Numbered from the stretch's first letter, positions 14,822 through 23,954 are shown. The stretch is DNA of 64,000 nucleotides from Bacteroidota bacterium (GCA_016845175.1 JAERTD010000081.1:1-64000); one strand, 5' to 3'. Numbers and translations are program-made. The notes: generated by a model not told the origin, from the sequence alone.

Positions 14822-17269
14822 TTATTCAACAACAACTTTTTGTGTGGTTGTTCCATTTTCGGTATCAATTTGTACAAAGTATACACCTGCATTCAAATTG
14901 CTGATGTCGATACTTGCATTGGCATTGTCCATTTTCTGGTTGTATACCAATTGTCCTACTGAGTTCACAATGCGGATATGTTGCACCTGTCCGTTGGATC
15001 CCACATTCAGATAGTTTGTTGCAGGATTTGGATAGATAGTTACATATTCAGCTTCCTGATTTTCGTTTACATCGGTAATGATAGCCATAGTTACATCAAC
15101 TACTACCCATTCGTTGGCTGGGTCAGTGTTGAGGATATTCACATTGGCTACATAAGTTTCAGAAACCATCAATCCGGCTGTGTTCAGGGTCAGTTCGATA
15201 TCCATTGACTCATCCTGTGCCAGCATGCCACCATCTTCGTCAGCTGATAACCAGCGTACGATAGGTTCTCCTGAGGCAAATGCGCGGATGTTCCAGTTGT
15301 AATCGAGGTCTGGGTTGTCAGATAAGTGACTCCAACCTGGGCCACTTGACATCCAGTCACCGTTAGGATCAGCTGGTCCAGCGTCAACACCAGGTGTGTA
15401 GGATCCCATGGTTGAAGATACCCAGTATCCTACCCATAAGTCTTGTCCGTCAATATATACAGGATTATCCAGAATAACAGTAGTCCAGCTCATGGCATTG
15501 GCGTTGAAGTCCTGCTCCATTACCAAGGCACCTGGGCCAGGTGTATTATATGAACCCATGGCATAAATCTGAGCTTTATAAGCTACCCCTGGGTCATTAA
15601 TGAATACATCAATACTATTAATTTCGAGTCCAATGTATGGTTCCAGCATATCAGCTGGGAACATGGCAGCAACACGCCACTCATAGTCACCACCTGTGGT
15701 ACCAATAGCACTGGTGTTATCACTGTCGTAATGTAGGGTAACATCGTCGCGACTTGAAGGTGTGGCTACAGTTGTATTTACATCTGGATCAGCTTCAGGA
15801 ACGAAGTTGTTCTTAGGTGTGTGAATACCAGTTGGCTCCTGAGTGGCCATTTTTACGGCGCCAGGATAGTTAATTACCAATTCGAAATCAAGAATTTCTT
15901 CTCCAGTATTGCCAACGGTGAAAGTTTCATTGCTGGTAGTTCCTTCTTCGAGTACGGAGAGGAATGAGGTTGGGGTTACACCAATAATAGCTGATGAAAT
16001 TCCTTGTGCAAGGGTGATGTATTCAATATCATCAAAGTAATACCTTGGGGTCTCTCCTGTTGGGGCACCAGCATAAATGTTAGCACCACCCAATTGTAGG
16101 GCACCTGGATCACCTTGAGCCTGTAGGCTAAATTGCCATTCAGCGATCATTACATCATCAATGTAGAACTCAGCCCAGTCATTGTCGATATCGACCACGA
16201 AGGAAAGATCCAACCATGTTTCGTGAGCAAAAGTGAAAGGAATTTCTGTTGGGCTACCGGCATACATATAACCGTTGTCAGTTCCAGTAGCAGCGCCAAA
16301 GTAAACTTCAACAGCCCACTCAATACCAGGAGCTTCATAATGCTGCAGGTTGATGTAGCCACCATAGTTATTTTCAATCCAGTATTTCACGTTGAATTGA
16401 TACATACCTGAGGTTTTGTCACCCATTTTAAATACCAGGTCACTGGTACCTTCCATGATAACGGAATTCGAAGGACTTGCTGACTGGGCATCAGATACCA
16501 ATGCATCTTCAGCACTTCCCGGGTTGCTTGACCATGTGTCCCAGAAACCACTCTGGTCTGTTTCAACGAGGTATTCACCAGCAGTCCACTCTGAAAAGTC
16601 TGTTTGGTAAATATAGTCAGCACCAGCTTTAATTTCTACACCATCAATACCGGCGAGGTCACCGTCGTTACCTACATATTGCCAGGCAACCATAAAAGGA
16701 GTAGAAGCATAAGCAGAAATGTCAAGGCTTACATAGTTCCAGGCCCAATCGGCACCTGCGTCAATGTGATCAATGGCATCCCACAATAAGGTCCAGGTAG
16801 CACCCTGGTCAGTTGAAATATGGCATCTTAAAGTAGCACCTGCAAGCCAGGGACCACTAACACCAGCATAAAAATTGGCTTTTAATGGAGTTTCTCCCAT
16901 AGCGTCCAGTTCAGGAGTGTACAACCACTCATCCTGATCTTCAGCTACCCATGGTACCAAAGCTGAAAACAAACTATTGGGATCAATGGTGTTAAAGTCA
17001 TTGTCCGTTGGATTACTTTGAATCCATGTGTTGTTTGCATTCATGGTAATGACTGTCCAATCCACTGGTGGAAAATCAACGTCAAAACCTTCTTCAAGTA
17101 AAACGTCTCTTGAAGTGGATTGTTGGTTGTTGCCAGGTAAAATATTGACTGAATTAGTTTCCAGTCCAAGTACCTGAGCTTTGGTCATTAGCGTATTTTG
17201 TGCGTTGGCAAAACCAGCAAGCACAACCATAGCAATCACCAATGAAAAAAAGCGTGAAAATTGTTTCAT
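14822..17269 (-). CDS. Secreted multidomain protein with T9SS type A sorting domain
   Basis: 815 residues. The signal peptide is residues 1-23 (MKQFSRFFSLVIAMVVLAGFANA). Residues about 55-230 look like a choice-of-anchor/MAM-like jelly roll (LLEEGFDVDFPPVDWTV, typical of cleaved-adhesin-type domains). A second jelly-roll domain follows at about 235-430 (IYQTDFSEWTAGEY ... FDDIEYITL), then an Ig-like stretch (FTVGNTGEEILDFELVI) and a beta domain. A type A C-terminal sorting domain occupies about 744-815 (VTIYPNPATNYLNV ... GVYFVQI ... KVVVE). No protease or hydrolase motif is visible; a surface or extracellular binding protein is likely. Well-spaced -33/-7 promoter elements precede it and a strong terminator follows. 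Confidence 0.85.
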   Translation of the reverse strand: MKQFSRFFSLVIAMVVLAGFANAQNTLMTKAQVLGLETNSVNILPGNNQQSTSRDVLLEEGFDVDFPPVDWTVITMNANNTWIQSNPTDNDFNTIDPNSLFSALVPWVAEDQDEWLYTPELDAMGETPLKANFYAGVSGPWLAGATLRCHISTDQGATWTLLWDAIDHIDAGADWAWNYVSLDISAYASTPFMVAWQYVGNDGDLAGIDGVEIKAGADYIYQTDFSEWTAGEYLVETDQSGFWDTWSSNPGSAEDALVSDAQSASPSNSVIMEGTSDLVFKMGDKTSGMYQFNVKYWIENNYGGYINLQHYEAPGIEWAVEVYFGAATGTDNGYMYAGSPTEIPFTFAHETWLDLSFVVDIDNDWAEFYIDDVMIAEWQFSLQAQGDPGALQLGGANIYAGAPTGETPRYYFDDIEYITLAQGISSAIIGVTPTSFLSVLEEGTTSNETFTVGNTGEEILDFELVINYPGAVKMATQEPTGIHTPKNNFVPEADPDVNTTVATPSSRDDVTLHYDSDNTSAIGTTGGDYEWRVAAMFPADMLEPYIGLEINSIDVFINDPGVAYKAQIYAMGSYNTPGPGALVMEQDFNANAMSWTTVILDNPVYIDGQDLWVGYWVSSTMGSYTPGVDAGPADPNGDWMSSGPGWSHLSDNPDLDYNWNIRAFASGEPIVRWLSADEDGGMLAQDESMDIELTLNTAGLMVSETYVANVNILNTDPANEWVVVDVTMAIITDVNENQEAEYVTIYPNPATNYLNVGSNGQVQHIRIVNSVGQLVYNQKMDNANASIDISNLNAGVYFVQIDTENGTTTQKVVVE

Positions 17270-17314
17270 AATGTAACTTTTTAGTTAGAATTCAATATTT
17301 GTTTCGATGGATAA

Positions 17315-17346
17315 CAAATGTATAAAAAACTTTGTCACATTTCAAA
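17315..17346 (-). promoter_or_regulatory. Full Bacteroidota promoter (-33/-7) of the 815-residue T9SS cargo
   Basis: On the minus strand TTTG (17343-17346), a 20-nt spacer, then TACATTTG (17315-17322). Both elements fit the TTTG / TAnnTTTG consensus at the expected spacing. The leader to the ATG at 17269 would be about 40 nt. Confidence 0.65.
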
Positions 17347-17402
17347 AAAAATCCTATGAAAATAAAGGCTTGAAAATAAGCAGGTTGTAAAGGTGAAATC
17401 CT

Positions 17403-18356
17403 TTATGTAGTAAAGAGTTTTCCCTGCCATGTCTGGCGTTCCAACATTTCTTTTTCTATGGCTACATTTATTTGGTCATTGCGCAACAGTCCCCATCCTG
17501 GTCCAGCCAAAAAGCGGGGAGGAACCTCTCCGGCAAATCGTTCCACTATGAAATTTGGGTTGAGTTTTTCTGTGAACCGGATGATAAAATCCATGTATTC
17601 TTCAAATCCAAAGAGCTCGTAATGTGAAGGGTGAAGCCTATAATCTTTGGCCATGGGTGTGCCTGTTATAATCTGTAATTGGTGAAACTTGATGCTGTTA
17701 AGAGGTAGCTTATTGATAAGGTGAACGGAATCCATCATCATCTCACGGCTTTCGGTGGGTAATCCAAAAATAAAGTGTCCACCGGTTTTTATGCCACGCT
17801 CTGCAGTAGCCTTGATGGCAGCCACCGACTCTTCAAAACTATGCCAACGGTTGATGCGTTCCAGGCTCTTGTTGTAAACGCTTTCAACCCCATATTCCAC
17901 AACAATGTAGTATTCTTCTGATAAGGCCTTTAAATAATCCAGTTTTTCATCATCCACACAATCGGGTCGGGTTCCAATCACCAATCCCAGAACTCCTTTC
18001 TGGGCCAATGCCTTTTCATACAGTTCTTTTAGCCTTTCCAGAGGTGCATGGGTGTTGGAATAGGGTTGGAAATATACCAGATAGTTTTCAGCCCGACGGT
18101 ATCTTTTTTTATGGAATTCAATTCCTTCCCTGACCTGTTGGTCGATGGGTTTGCGAGGATCACAATAGGACGGGTTAAAGGAATCGTTATTGCAATAGGT
18201 GCAGCCACCTCGTGCCTTGGTGCCATCACGGTTGGGGCATGAAAAACCAGCGTCTACACTGATTTTTTGGACACGTTTTCCAAAGGTTTGTTTAAAGTAC
18301 TCGGAATAAGAATTGAAGGGTCTGTCGTGCTTCCAGATATAGTTGCGCTCAGGCAT
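17403..18356 (-). CDS. TIGR01212-family (YhcC-like) radical SAM protein
   Basis: A 317-residue radical SAM enzyme. The 4Fe-4S motif is at residues about 38-60: CPNRDGTKARGGCTYC, with the longer-than-usual spacing typical of the TIGR01212/YhcC family and a further Cys at SYC. A TIM-barrel radical SAM fold continues with VYFQPYSNTHAP, GTRPDC and VEYGVES. Length and layout are normal. The family is conserved in bacteria; its reaction has not been firmly assigned. It lies between the T9SS cargo and the peptide transporter, all on the minus strand but separated by terminators. Confidence 0.9.
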   Translation of the reverse strand: MPERNYIWKHDRPFNSYSEYFKQTFGKRVQKISVDAGFSCPNRDGTKARGGCTYCNNDSFNPSYCDPRKPIDQQVREGIEFHKKRYRRAENYLVYFQPYSNTHAPLERLKELYEKALAQKGVLGLVIGTRPDCVDDEKLDYLKALSEEYYIVVEYGVESVYNKSLERINRWHSFEESVAAIKATAERGIKTGGHFIFGLPTESREMMMDSVHLINKLPLNSIKFHQLQIITGTPMAKDYRLHPSHYELFGFEEYMDFIIRFTEKLNPNFIVERFAGEVPPRFLAGPGWGLLRNDQINVAIEKEMLERQTWQGKLFTT

Positions 18357-18386
18357 GGTAGTAAGTTGGTAGGGAGTGAGTAAAGA

Positions 18387-18417
18387 AAAGGGGTGAATTG
18401 ATTGAATTCACCCCTTT
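18387..18417 (-). terminator. Intrinsic terminator after the POT transporter gene
   Basis: A perfect 13-bp stem (AAAGGGGTGAATT at 18387-18399, AATTCACCCCTTT at 18405-18417) with a 5-nt loop, 26 bp past the transporter stop and followed on the minus strand by CTTTAC. It lies just upstream of the radical SAM start at 18356. Confidence 0.8.
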
Positions 18418-18443
18418 AAAAGCCTGTATAGGCTATATTTTAA

Positions 18444-19985
18444 TTATTTGGCTACTCTTTCAAGCCATTTGGTCATAAACATAATAGTCAACATGGAAAT
18501 GGCAGTTGCCACAACAAAAATGGTCCATGTCATCCAGATAGGAATACTTTCATAGAATACAGCACCGATAAATAGCAGGCCGTTACCTAAAGCTGTGGCA
18601 CCGAGCCAACCCCCTTGCATCAAACCCTGATACTGTGGAGGAGCTACTTTGGATACAAATGAAATTCCCATAGGGCTGATAAATAACTCAGCAACTGTAA
18701 GTATGAAATAGGTTCCCAACAAGAGGAACGGTGTAACACGTTGTGCGTCGCTCAGTGGTGTACCACCTAAATTAGGACTGATGTCTGAAAATAGTGGAAG
18801 GCCAAATGAACCAAACACCATCAATACAAAAGCTAAGGAGGCGATTCCCATACCAATGGCAATTTTCTTAGGGGTAGAAGGTTCCATATTTCTGGCTCTG
18901 AGCCATCCAAATAAACCAACAATAATTGGGGTTAAGAAGACCACAAAGAATGGGTTCATGGACTGGAATATCTCAGCTCCTTCAAACTTCACACCCAGGA
19001 TCTCGAACACAAACAAACTCAGGTCTGTGTAATCCCTGGCGAAGAAGGTCAGGGTAAGACCATTCTGATGGAAAGAGAACCAGAAAAAGATCACCACACC
19101 AAATACAGCTAACAAGGCATACATACGTTGAGCCACTTCTTTGGCTTCCATTTTGATTTCTTGTGTAATCTCGACACCTTCTTTGGCAACACCCTTAGGA
19201 TCAGGGAAGTTACGTTTGTTAAAAAGGAATACGGCTATGGAAATTAACATGGCTATAATCGCAATACCAAAGGCATAGTGAAAACCTGTGTTGAACACAT
19301 TCAGATAATCATTTGAGAATGCAGTTAGGTCAGCCACAGTTGATCCAGCTGCTTCATTTGCAAAAGCCTGATAGTTGGCAATGTTATCTGCAGACATGGT
19401 TCCATTTAAGAAGGCATGGCACTGCTCAGGAAGACTGGCATCATATGTAAAGCCATTGGAGCTTAACCACCAGTTTCTGATACCAATGGCTGTAAATGGT
19501 GCAAAGATGGCGCCAACATTAATAAAAGCATAAAACAGGGAGAAACCGGAATCTCTCATTTTGTCATACTTCTCATTGTCGTACATCTGACCAACCAATG
19601 CTTGCAAATTACCTTTAAACAATCCATTACCAAAGGCGATCACAAATAGGCCGATGATGGAAAGTGTTAAGAATAGTGGTACGTTGGAAACAGGTGTTGG
19701 CGTTGGAAAGGCCATGATTAAATAACCACCAGCCATTAAAATCAAACCAGCGAAAATGGTTCCTTTGTAATTCTTAATTCTATCAGCAATAATACCACCT
19801 ACCAGTGCAAGAATATAGATGGAAAAATAGAAACCGGAATAGATGTAACCGGCATTGGTACCGCTTAGGTTGAATTTGGCTTGTAAAAACAATACCAAAA
19901 TCGCCATCATGGTGTAAAATCCAAACCTCTCGCCCATATTAGCCAGCGAAGCAGGAATAAGCCCTCTTGGGTGTCCTTTAAACAT
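18444..19985 (-). CDS. Proton-dependent oligopeptide transporter (POT/PTR2 family)
   Basis: A 513-residue inner-membrane symporter that imports di- and tripeptides with protons. The ExxER-type signature is at the start (ANMGERFGFY), followed by the PTR2 motif region IYSGFYFSIYILALVGGIIADR and about 14 hydrophobic helices. A polar insert of about 60 residues near 175-235 is a loop found in many Bacteroidota members. Together with the dipeptidases and the MFS/PepD pair it points to growth on peptides. A strong promoter (TTTG-N19-TATTTTTG) precedes it and a strong terminator follows it, so it is monocistronic. Confidence 0.93.
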   Translation of the reverse strand: MFKGHPRGLIPASLANMGERFGFYTMMAILVLFLQAKFNLSGTNAGYIYSGFYFSIYILALVGGIIADRIKNYKGTIFAGLILMAGGYLIMAFPTPTPVSNVPLFLTLSIIGLFVIAFGNGLFKGNLQALVGQMYDNEKYDKMRDSGFSLFYAFINVGAIFAPFTAIGIRNWWLSSNGFTYDASLPEQCHAFLNGTMSADNIANYQAFANEAAGSTVADLTAFSNDYLNVFNTGFHYAFGIAIIAMLISIAVFLFNKRNFPDPKGVAKEGVEITQEIKMEAKEVAQRMYALLAVFGVVIFFWFSFHQNGLTLTFFARDYTDLSLFVFEILGVKFEGAEIFQSMNPFFVVFLTPIIVGLFGWLRARNMEPSTPKKIAIGMGIASLAFVLMVFGSFGLPLFSDISPNLGGTPLSDAQRVTPFLLLGTYFILTVAELFISPMGISFVSKVAPPQYQGLMQGGWLGATALGNGLLFIGAVFYESIPIWMTWTIFVVATAISMLTIMFMTKWLERVAK

Positions 19986-20024
19986 AATAGTAGTTTTTTA
20001 AAACATAAAATTTTACGTGACCGA

Positions 20025-20055
20025 CAAAAATAGATAAATTTCCCAGTGCTCCAAA
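20025..20055 (-). promoter_or_regulatory. Full Bacteroidota promoter of the POT transporter gene
   Basis: On the minus strand TTTG (20052-20055), 19-nt spacer, TATTTTTG (20025-20032). Exact matches to both consensus elements at canonical spacing; about 39 nt to the ATG. Confidence 0.7.
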
Positions 20056-20228
20056 TTTACTTTGATCCTTAACCACTGTTTTGAAGGATTATAAGTAAAG
20101 GATTAGACCCTTGTTTTTTGAGTAAATCGGCTTGCTTAACTCACTTTATAATAGGTATATGATTCCTGTCAATTCTTATTTTTACCAAAAGTGTAATATT
20201 TCGTTTCTGTGTTCGTCTTGATTGTAGA

Positions 20229-20741
20229 ATGACTGCTGAAGAATTTAAAATAGAGCTCCTGCCGATTAAGAACAAGCTGTTCAGATTATCGCTGCGCTTA
20301 CTGAATAACAGAGAAGAAGCAGAGGATATAGTTCAGGAGATCTATCTGAAACTTTGGGATATGCGACTAAAGCTAAAGCAATACCGTTCTGTGGAAGGTT
20401 TGATGGTGACCATGACCAGGAATCTTTGTCTTGACCGCCTCAAAAGCAAGAGCAACAAATTTGCAAGTCTTGAATACGAACCAGCCCATTCCACAGAAGA
20501 TAACCAGGAACAACACAGCATTCGCAAGGATTTGGTTGATAGGGTAAAACGATCCATCAATCAATTGCCTGAACAGCAAAAAACTATTATGCATTTAAGG
20601 GATATAGAAGGCTATGATTATCAGGAAATTTCTGAGATAACAGGTTTTGATCTCAATTATATACGTGTGAATATATCAAGAGCCAGAAAAAGAATAAGAG
20701 AAACCATTCAAAAAATTCAATACAATGAAGTTGCAAGATAA
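20229..20741 (+). CDS. ECF-type RNA polymerase sigma factor
   Basis: 170 residues with sigma-70 region 2 at about 10-80 (FRLSLRLLNNREEAEDIVQEIYLKLW, given here in part) and region 4 at about 110-160 (LPEQQKTIMHLRDIEGYDYQEIS followed by the helix-turn-helix). No C-terminal extension, so it is a minimal ECF factor. The next gene overlaps it by 17 bp and encodes a one-helix membrane protein, the usual arrangement for a sigma/anti-sigma pair. It probably drives its own operon with the two DUF4252 genes; the activating signal is unknown. Confidence 0.93.
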   Translation: MTAEEFKIELLPIKNKLFRLSLRLLNNREEAEDIVQEIYLKLWDMRLKLKQYRSVEGLMVTMTRNLCLDRLKSKSNKFASLEYEPAHSTEDNQEQHSIRKDLVDRVKRSINQLPEQQKTIMHLRDIEGYDYQEISEITGFDLNYIRVNISRARKRIRETIQKIQYNEVAR

Positions 20742-21330
20742 AGATATTGAAAGACTGGTTGAAAAGTACTACGAGGGAACTAGCTCAGAGCAGGAGGAGT
20801 TATTGCTTCGATCCGCTATTGAAGATGACGAATTTAACAGTCATCCCACTATGAAGTACCAGTTTTATGGAATGAAGGCCCTGCGTGAGGAGCCCGGTCT
20901 GGGTTCTGATTTTGACAAAATGATTGTGAAGAAGATCAAATCAGCTTCCCCCAAAAGAAGAAGCATCAAAAGAACTGTTTACAGTGTTTCTACTGTTGTG
21001 GCCAGTATGGCAGCAGTGCTGCTAATCTGGTTTGGTTCAGGTCTGTTTCAACCCAATGAAGTGTATGGAACTGTTACCGATCCCATTGTCGCCTTCCACG
21101 AAACACGTATGGCCATGGAGGAAGTTTCGGCCAAGCTTAATAAAGGACTGAAGCCGGCAAAGAAATCTGTGGAAGCCTTGGATACCAACGTAAAGAAAGC
21201 GGCCACTGTTGGTAAAATAGAAGAGGCCATGGATAAGGCAAAAAAGATAAAGAAAATGGAACGGGCAAGCGAACTGCTTCGCTCCATTAATAAAGTGTAT
21301 ATCGACTTAGGAAATTCAAAAAAATTGTAA
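20725..21330 (+). CDS. Putative membrane anti-sigma factor
   Basis: 201 residues with one transmembrane helix at about 94-112 (VVASMAAVLLIWFGSGLF). The cytoplasmic N-terminal region (DIERLVEKYYEGTSSEQEELLLRS) resembles the helical part of Bacteroidota anti-sigma-like proteins. The periplasmic region is helical and Lys-rich. It overlaps the sigma gene by 17 bp, implying translational coupling. The anti-sigma role is inferred from position and topology; I do not see a strong zinc anti-sigma HxxxCxxC motif. Confidence 0.65.
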   Translation: MKLQDKDIERLVEKYYEGTSSEQEELLLRSAIEDDEFNSHPTMKYQFYGMKALREEPGLGSDFDKMIVKKIKSASPKRRSIKRTVYSVSTVVASMAAVLLIWFGSGLFQPNEVYGTVTDPIVAFHETRMAMEEVSAKLNKGLKPAKKSVEALDTNVKKAATVGKIEEAMDKAKKIKKMERASELLRSINKVYIDLGNSKKL

Positions 21331-21349
21331 CCATTAATACCTATTAATC

Positions 21350-21886
21350 ATGAAAAAAGTAATTGTAAAAACCACCTTAATAGTAGCTATGCTCCTTCCA
21401 TTTTTGGTATCCGGACAAACAGCTATAGATAAATTGTATGAGCGCTATGCTGGTGAAGAAGGTTTCACCAGTATCAATATCTCACCTCAGATGTTTAATA
21501 TGCTATCAGCCATGGATATGGGAGATAGTTCAGGGGATGTGAAAGAAGCCCAGGATGTTATGCAGCAGCTAAGTGGATTGAAGATGCTGGTGTTCGAACC
21601 AAAGAATGGCGAAACCTCCGATTTTGTTAAAGAAGTAAAATCCTTAGTCCCCTCTTCAGATTATGCAGAGATGATGACAGTGGATAGTGAAGACTCTAAG
21701 GTTAGTTTTCTGGTTAAGAAAAACAAAGGAGGAAATGTTGCTGAACTATTGATGATCGTTTATGAAGAAAATGAAGCGGTGATCATGAGTATGACCGGTG
21801 ACATTGACATGAAAACCATTTCGGAGATCTCCAAATCACTGAATATGGAAGGTTTAGAAAACCTGGACAAACTGGAAGAAAAATAA
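21350..21886 (+). CDS. DUF4252 domain-containing exported protein, copy 1
   Basis: 178 residues. A signal peptide (MKKVIVKTTLIVAMLLPFLVSG) is followed by the DUF4252 pattern: a short amphipathic lead with YERYAGEEGFTSINISPQMF, then a two-layer alpha/beta region. Function unknown. It is the third gene of the sigma-factor operon (19 bp after the anti-sigma gene) and a paralogue of the next gene. Both are probably secreted or periplasmic outputs of the regulon. Confidence 0.8.
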   Translation: MKKVIVKTTLIVAMLLPFLVSGQTAIDKLYERYAGEEGFTSINISPQMFNMLSAMDMGDSSGDVKEAQDVMQQLSGLKMLVFEPKNGETSDFVKEVKSLVPSSDYAEMMTVDSEDSKVSFLVKKNKGGNVAELLMIVYEENEAVIMSMTGDIDMKTISEISKSLNMEGLENLDKLEEK

Positions 21887-21946
21887 TCCAATCAACGGGG
21901 CAGCTTTTGCTGCCCTATATTATAAACACTAGCAAAACTTATATCT

Positions 21947-22378
21947 ATGAAAAAGATAGCAATCGCCATATGTTTGGTCATGTTTACGGGCCTGATTATG
22001 CAGGCACAAAACAAAGACCTTAAAAAGCTGTTTGACAAATACGAAAGTGTGGATGGCTTTAGTCTGAAGAAAGTAGAACCCGGCATAGATATCCAAAGCG
22101 ATGAAATGAATATGATGTCCAACTTTCTTAATGATGCCAACGAACTTTATATCCTTGGTTTTGAGAATACCGCCGGTAACCAGTCTGATTTTAAGGATTT
22201 CCACACAAAATTAAAGAAGCTCATTAAAAAGCATGATTTTGTGAGTGTAATGGAGGTTTCTGATGAAGACGACCAGGTTAAAATCTATATGTCTAAGACT
22301 GGTGAAACTCTCAATGACTTTTTGCTGATCACCAGTGAAGAGGATGAAGCCACAGTGATCTGGGCTTCGGCATCTTAG
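21947..22378 (+). CDS. DUF4252 domain-containing exported protein, copy 2
   Basis: 143 residues with a signal peptide (MKKIAIAICLVMFTGLIMQAQ) and the same fold as the upstream gene: KLFDKYESVDGFSLKKVEPGIDI mirrors KLYERYAGEEGFTSINISP in copy 1. It is shorter, lacking the last roughly 25 residues. The 60-bp gap to copy 1 and a terminator directly after it make it the last gene of the operon. Function unknown. Confidence 0.78.
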   Translation: MKKIAIAICLVMFTGLIMQAQNKDLKKLFDKYESVDGFSLKKVEPGIDIQSDEMNMMSNFLNDANELYILGFENTAGNQSDFKDFHTKLKKLIKKHDFVSVMEVSDEDDQVKIYMSKTGETLNDFLLITSEEDEATVIWASAS

Positions 22379-22398
22379 CCATAAACCTTGAGAAAAAT

Positions 22399-22435
22399 AA
22401 AAGGGTGCATCTGTAAAGGATTGCACCTTTTTTTT
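22399..22435 (+). terminator. Terminator of the sigma/DUF4252 operon
   Basis: AAAAGGGTGCA (22400-22410) pairs with TGCACCTTTT (22422-22431) with one bulged G and an 11-nt loop, followed by a T-run of eight. It starts 21 bp past the stop at 22378. Confidence 0.8.
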
Positions 22436-22496
22436 AAATCTATTCCATAAGTTACCCTGTCCTTCAGGTCGTGGAGTGTACCAAAGGGAAGAAGAT

Positions 22497-23732
22497 CTAA
22501 AGTTTGAATAGTTTTTCCGGACTAATCAACAACTGCTTAAGATCGGTAGGGTCAGCATCTGCAATTTCTTTGGGTATCTCATTGACCAAAACATTCCAGG
22601 AGGTACTATCCATGGATTCAATGCATTGAGCCCAAGTCTCAGCTTCTGCATTTCCCTCTGTGTATTGCCTGTAAATCTTGACTACACTATGAAGCATTTC
22701 CAAATAGGTATCACCCACCGTAGTTGATTCCGCATCACTGTCAATCCAGGCAATAGCTGTTTTACTTATGCTGTGGGGCACTGCAAGTTCCGTTTTTAAT
22801 AGCAGCTCCAGGTCAAAAGAAAACTTTCGTTCCACATTACCAAAAATGACTTTTCTTGCAAGTGGAGCTGAAAAGGCTTTATATCCACATTGGGTGTCTA
22901 TAATATCGTGTATTTGTGGCAATAACCTTTTCCATAGATAGATAAACAGTTTTCCACGGGTGTTTCGCAGGCCTTTTTTTACAACCACCGAATTGGCTTC
23001 TCTGCGACTTCCTATGGAAGCCACTTGCTCACCCTTGAGTATGGGTTCGATGAGTAAGCCAGTTTGACCCAAATGTGTGGACAGATCAGCATCGGTATAT
23101 ATTATGATATGATTGGGTTCCTTCTGCTCAGCAGCCAGCGCCATTCCATACAATATGGAACCTCCCTTTCTACTGTCATCTGCATTTTCAAGTGGGATAA
23201 CAGATTCGTGTTGTTGATGGATACCATCAGCCAAATACTTTACCGAAACATTAGGATGATCATTTCCGAGAATCTCCTGAGCCTTTTTTCCACTATTGTT
23301 TGGACATCCATCATCAACCACCAGCATATTCCATTGGAAGTTTGGATTGCTATCATTAAGCCAGTTTAGCTGTTCGATTTTCTTATTCAAAAAGTCCTCA
23401 CCATTGACATGTTCAGAGGCTTTCATCATCCGGTTGTGTTCATTGTACACAGCAAATACCACACTCACCGTTACCCTGTCGTTTAATACTGCTATTATCG
23501 ACTTGGATAAGGCCAGTTTAAGGGCTACTCTTGTGCCGGTTTCATATTTTTCCTCATCAGCCAGGTATTTATCTAAATCCTTTAACTGAGTGGTGTCTGA
23601 AACTTCACGAAAAAGCTGGTCGGCCTGAGTATATAATCTGGCCAGATGGACCTCGTTATTGAGTTCAAGCTCAGTCTTCCAGGCTGTATTGAACTGTGAA
23701 AGAATGTCTCTTAATTGACTTGGAATTGACAT
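22497..23732 (-). CDS. Soluble family 2 glycosyltransferase, dolichyl-P-glucose-synthase-like
   Basis: 411 residues. An N-terminal helical region of about 85 residues precedes a GT-A domain: VSVVFAVYNEHNRM, VVDDGCPN (residues 138-145), SRKGGSILYGM, TDADLSTH (213-220, the DxD-type metal site), GSRREAN and DTQCGYKAF (279-287). The last motif is typical of the ALG5/dolichyl-phosphate glucosyltransferase-like branch of GT2. Unlike those enzymes I see no membrane helix, so it may act on a soluble acceptor. A strong own promoter (TTTG-N18-TATTTTTG) indicates a separate transcription unit. Donor and acceptor are unknown. Confidence 0.8.
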   Translation of the reverse strand: MSIPSQLRDILSQFNTAWKTELELNNEVHLARLYTQADQLFREVSDTTQLKDLDKYLADEEKYETGTRVALKLALSKSIIAVLNDRVTVSVVFAVYNEHNRMMKASEHVNGEDFLNKKIEQLNWLNDSNPNFQWNMLVVDDGCPNNSGKKAQEILGNDHPNVSVKYLADGIHQQHESVIPLENADDSRKGGSILYGMALAAEQKEPNHIIIYTDADLSTHLGQTGLLIEPILKGEQVASIGSRREANSVVVKKGLRNTRGKLFIYLWKRLLPQIHDIIDTQCGYKAFSAPLARKVIFGNVERKFSFDLELLLKTELAVPHSISKTAIAWIDSDAESTTVGDTYLEMLHSVVKIYRQYTEGNAEAETWAQCIESMDSTSWNVLVNEIPKEIADADPTDLKQLLISPEKLFKL

Positions 23733-23775
23733 GAGTAGTAAAGGTTTTCGAAATGAATTAACTAATTATGCTGAG

Positions 23776-23805
23776 CAAAAATAGATTTTTAGATGAATAA
23801 ACAAA
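23776..23805 (-). promoter_or_regulatory. Full Bacteroidota promoter of the GT2 gene
   Basis: On the minus strand TTTG (23802-23805), 18-nt spacer, TATTTTTG (23776-23783). About 43 nt upstream of the ATG at 23732. Confidence 0.65.
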
Positions 23806-23919
23806 TCACATATTAGCAGCTACTCCTCATCAAATCTGCTGCAAATCACTACTTATGGGGCAATAAATATTTGCTTTGTTCTTATCCTTTCTTCTCATAT
23901 TTCCTAGTACATAAATTGT

Positions 23920-23927
23920 TATTTTTG
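23920..23927 (+). promoter_or_regulatory. -7 element of valS
   Basis: TATTTTTG followed by CC, 27 nt before the ATG at 23955. It supports that ATG over the upstream in-frame TTG at 23871. No clear TTTG is present at -33. Confidence 0.5.
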
Positions 23928-23954
23928 CCGCTCAATATCAAAAAAGTACGAAGC

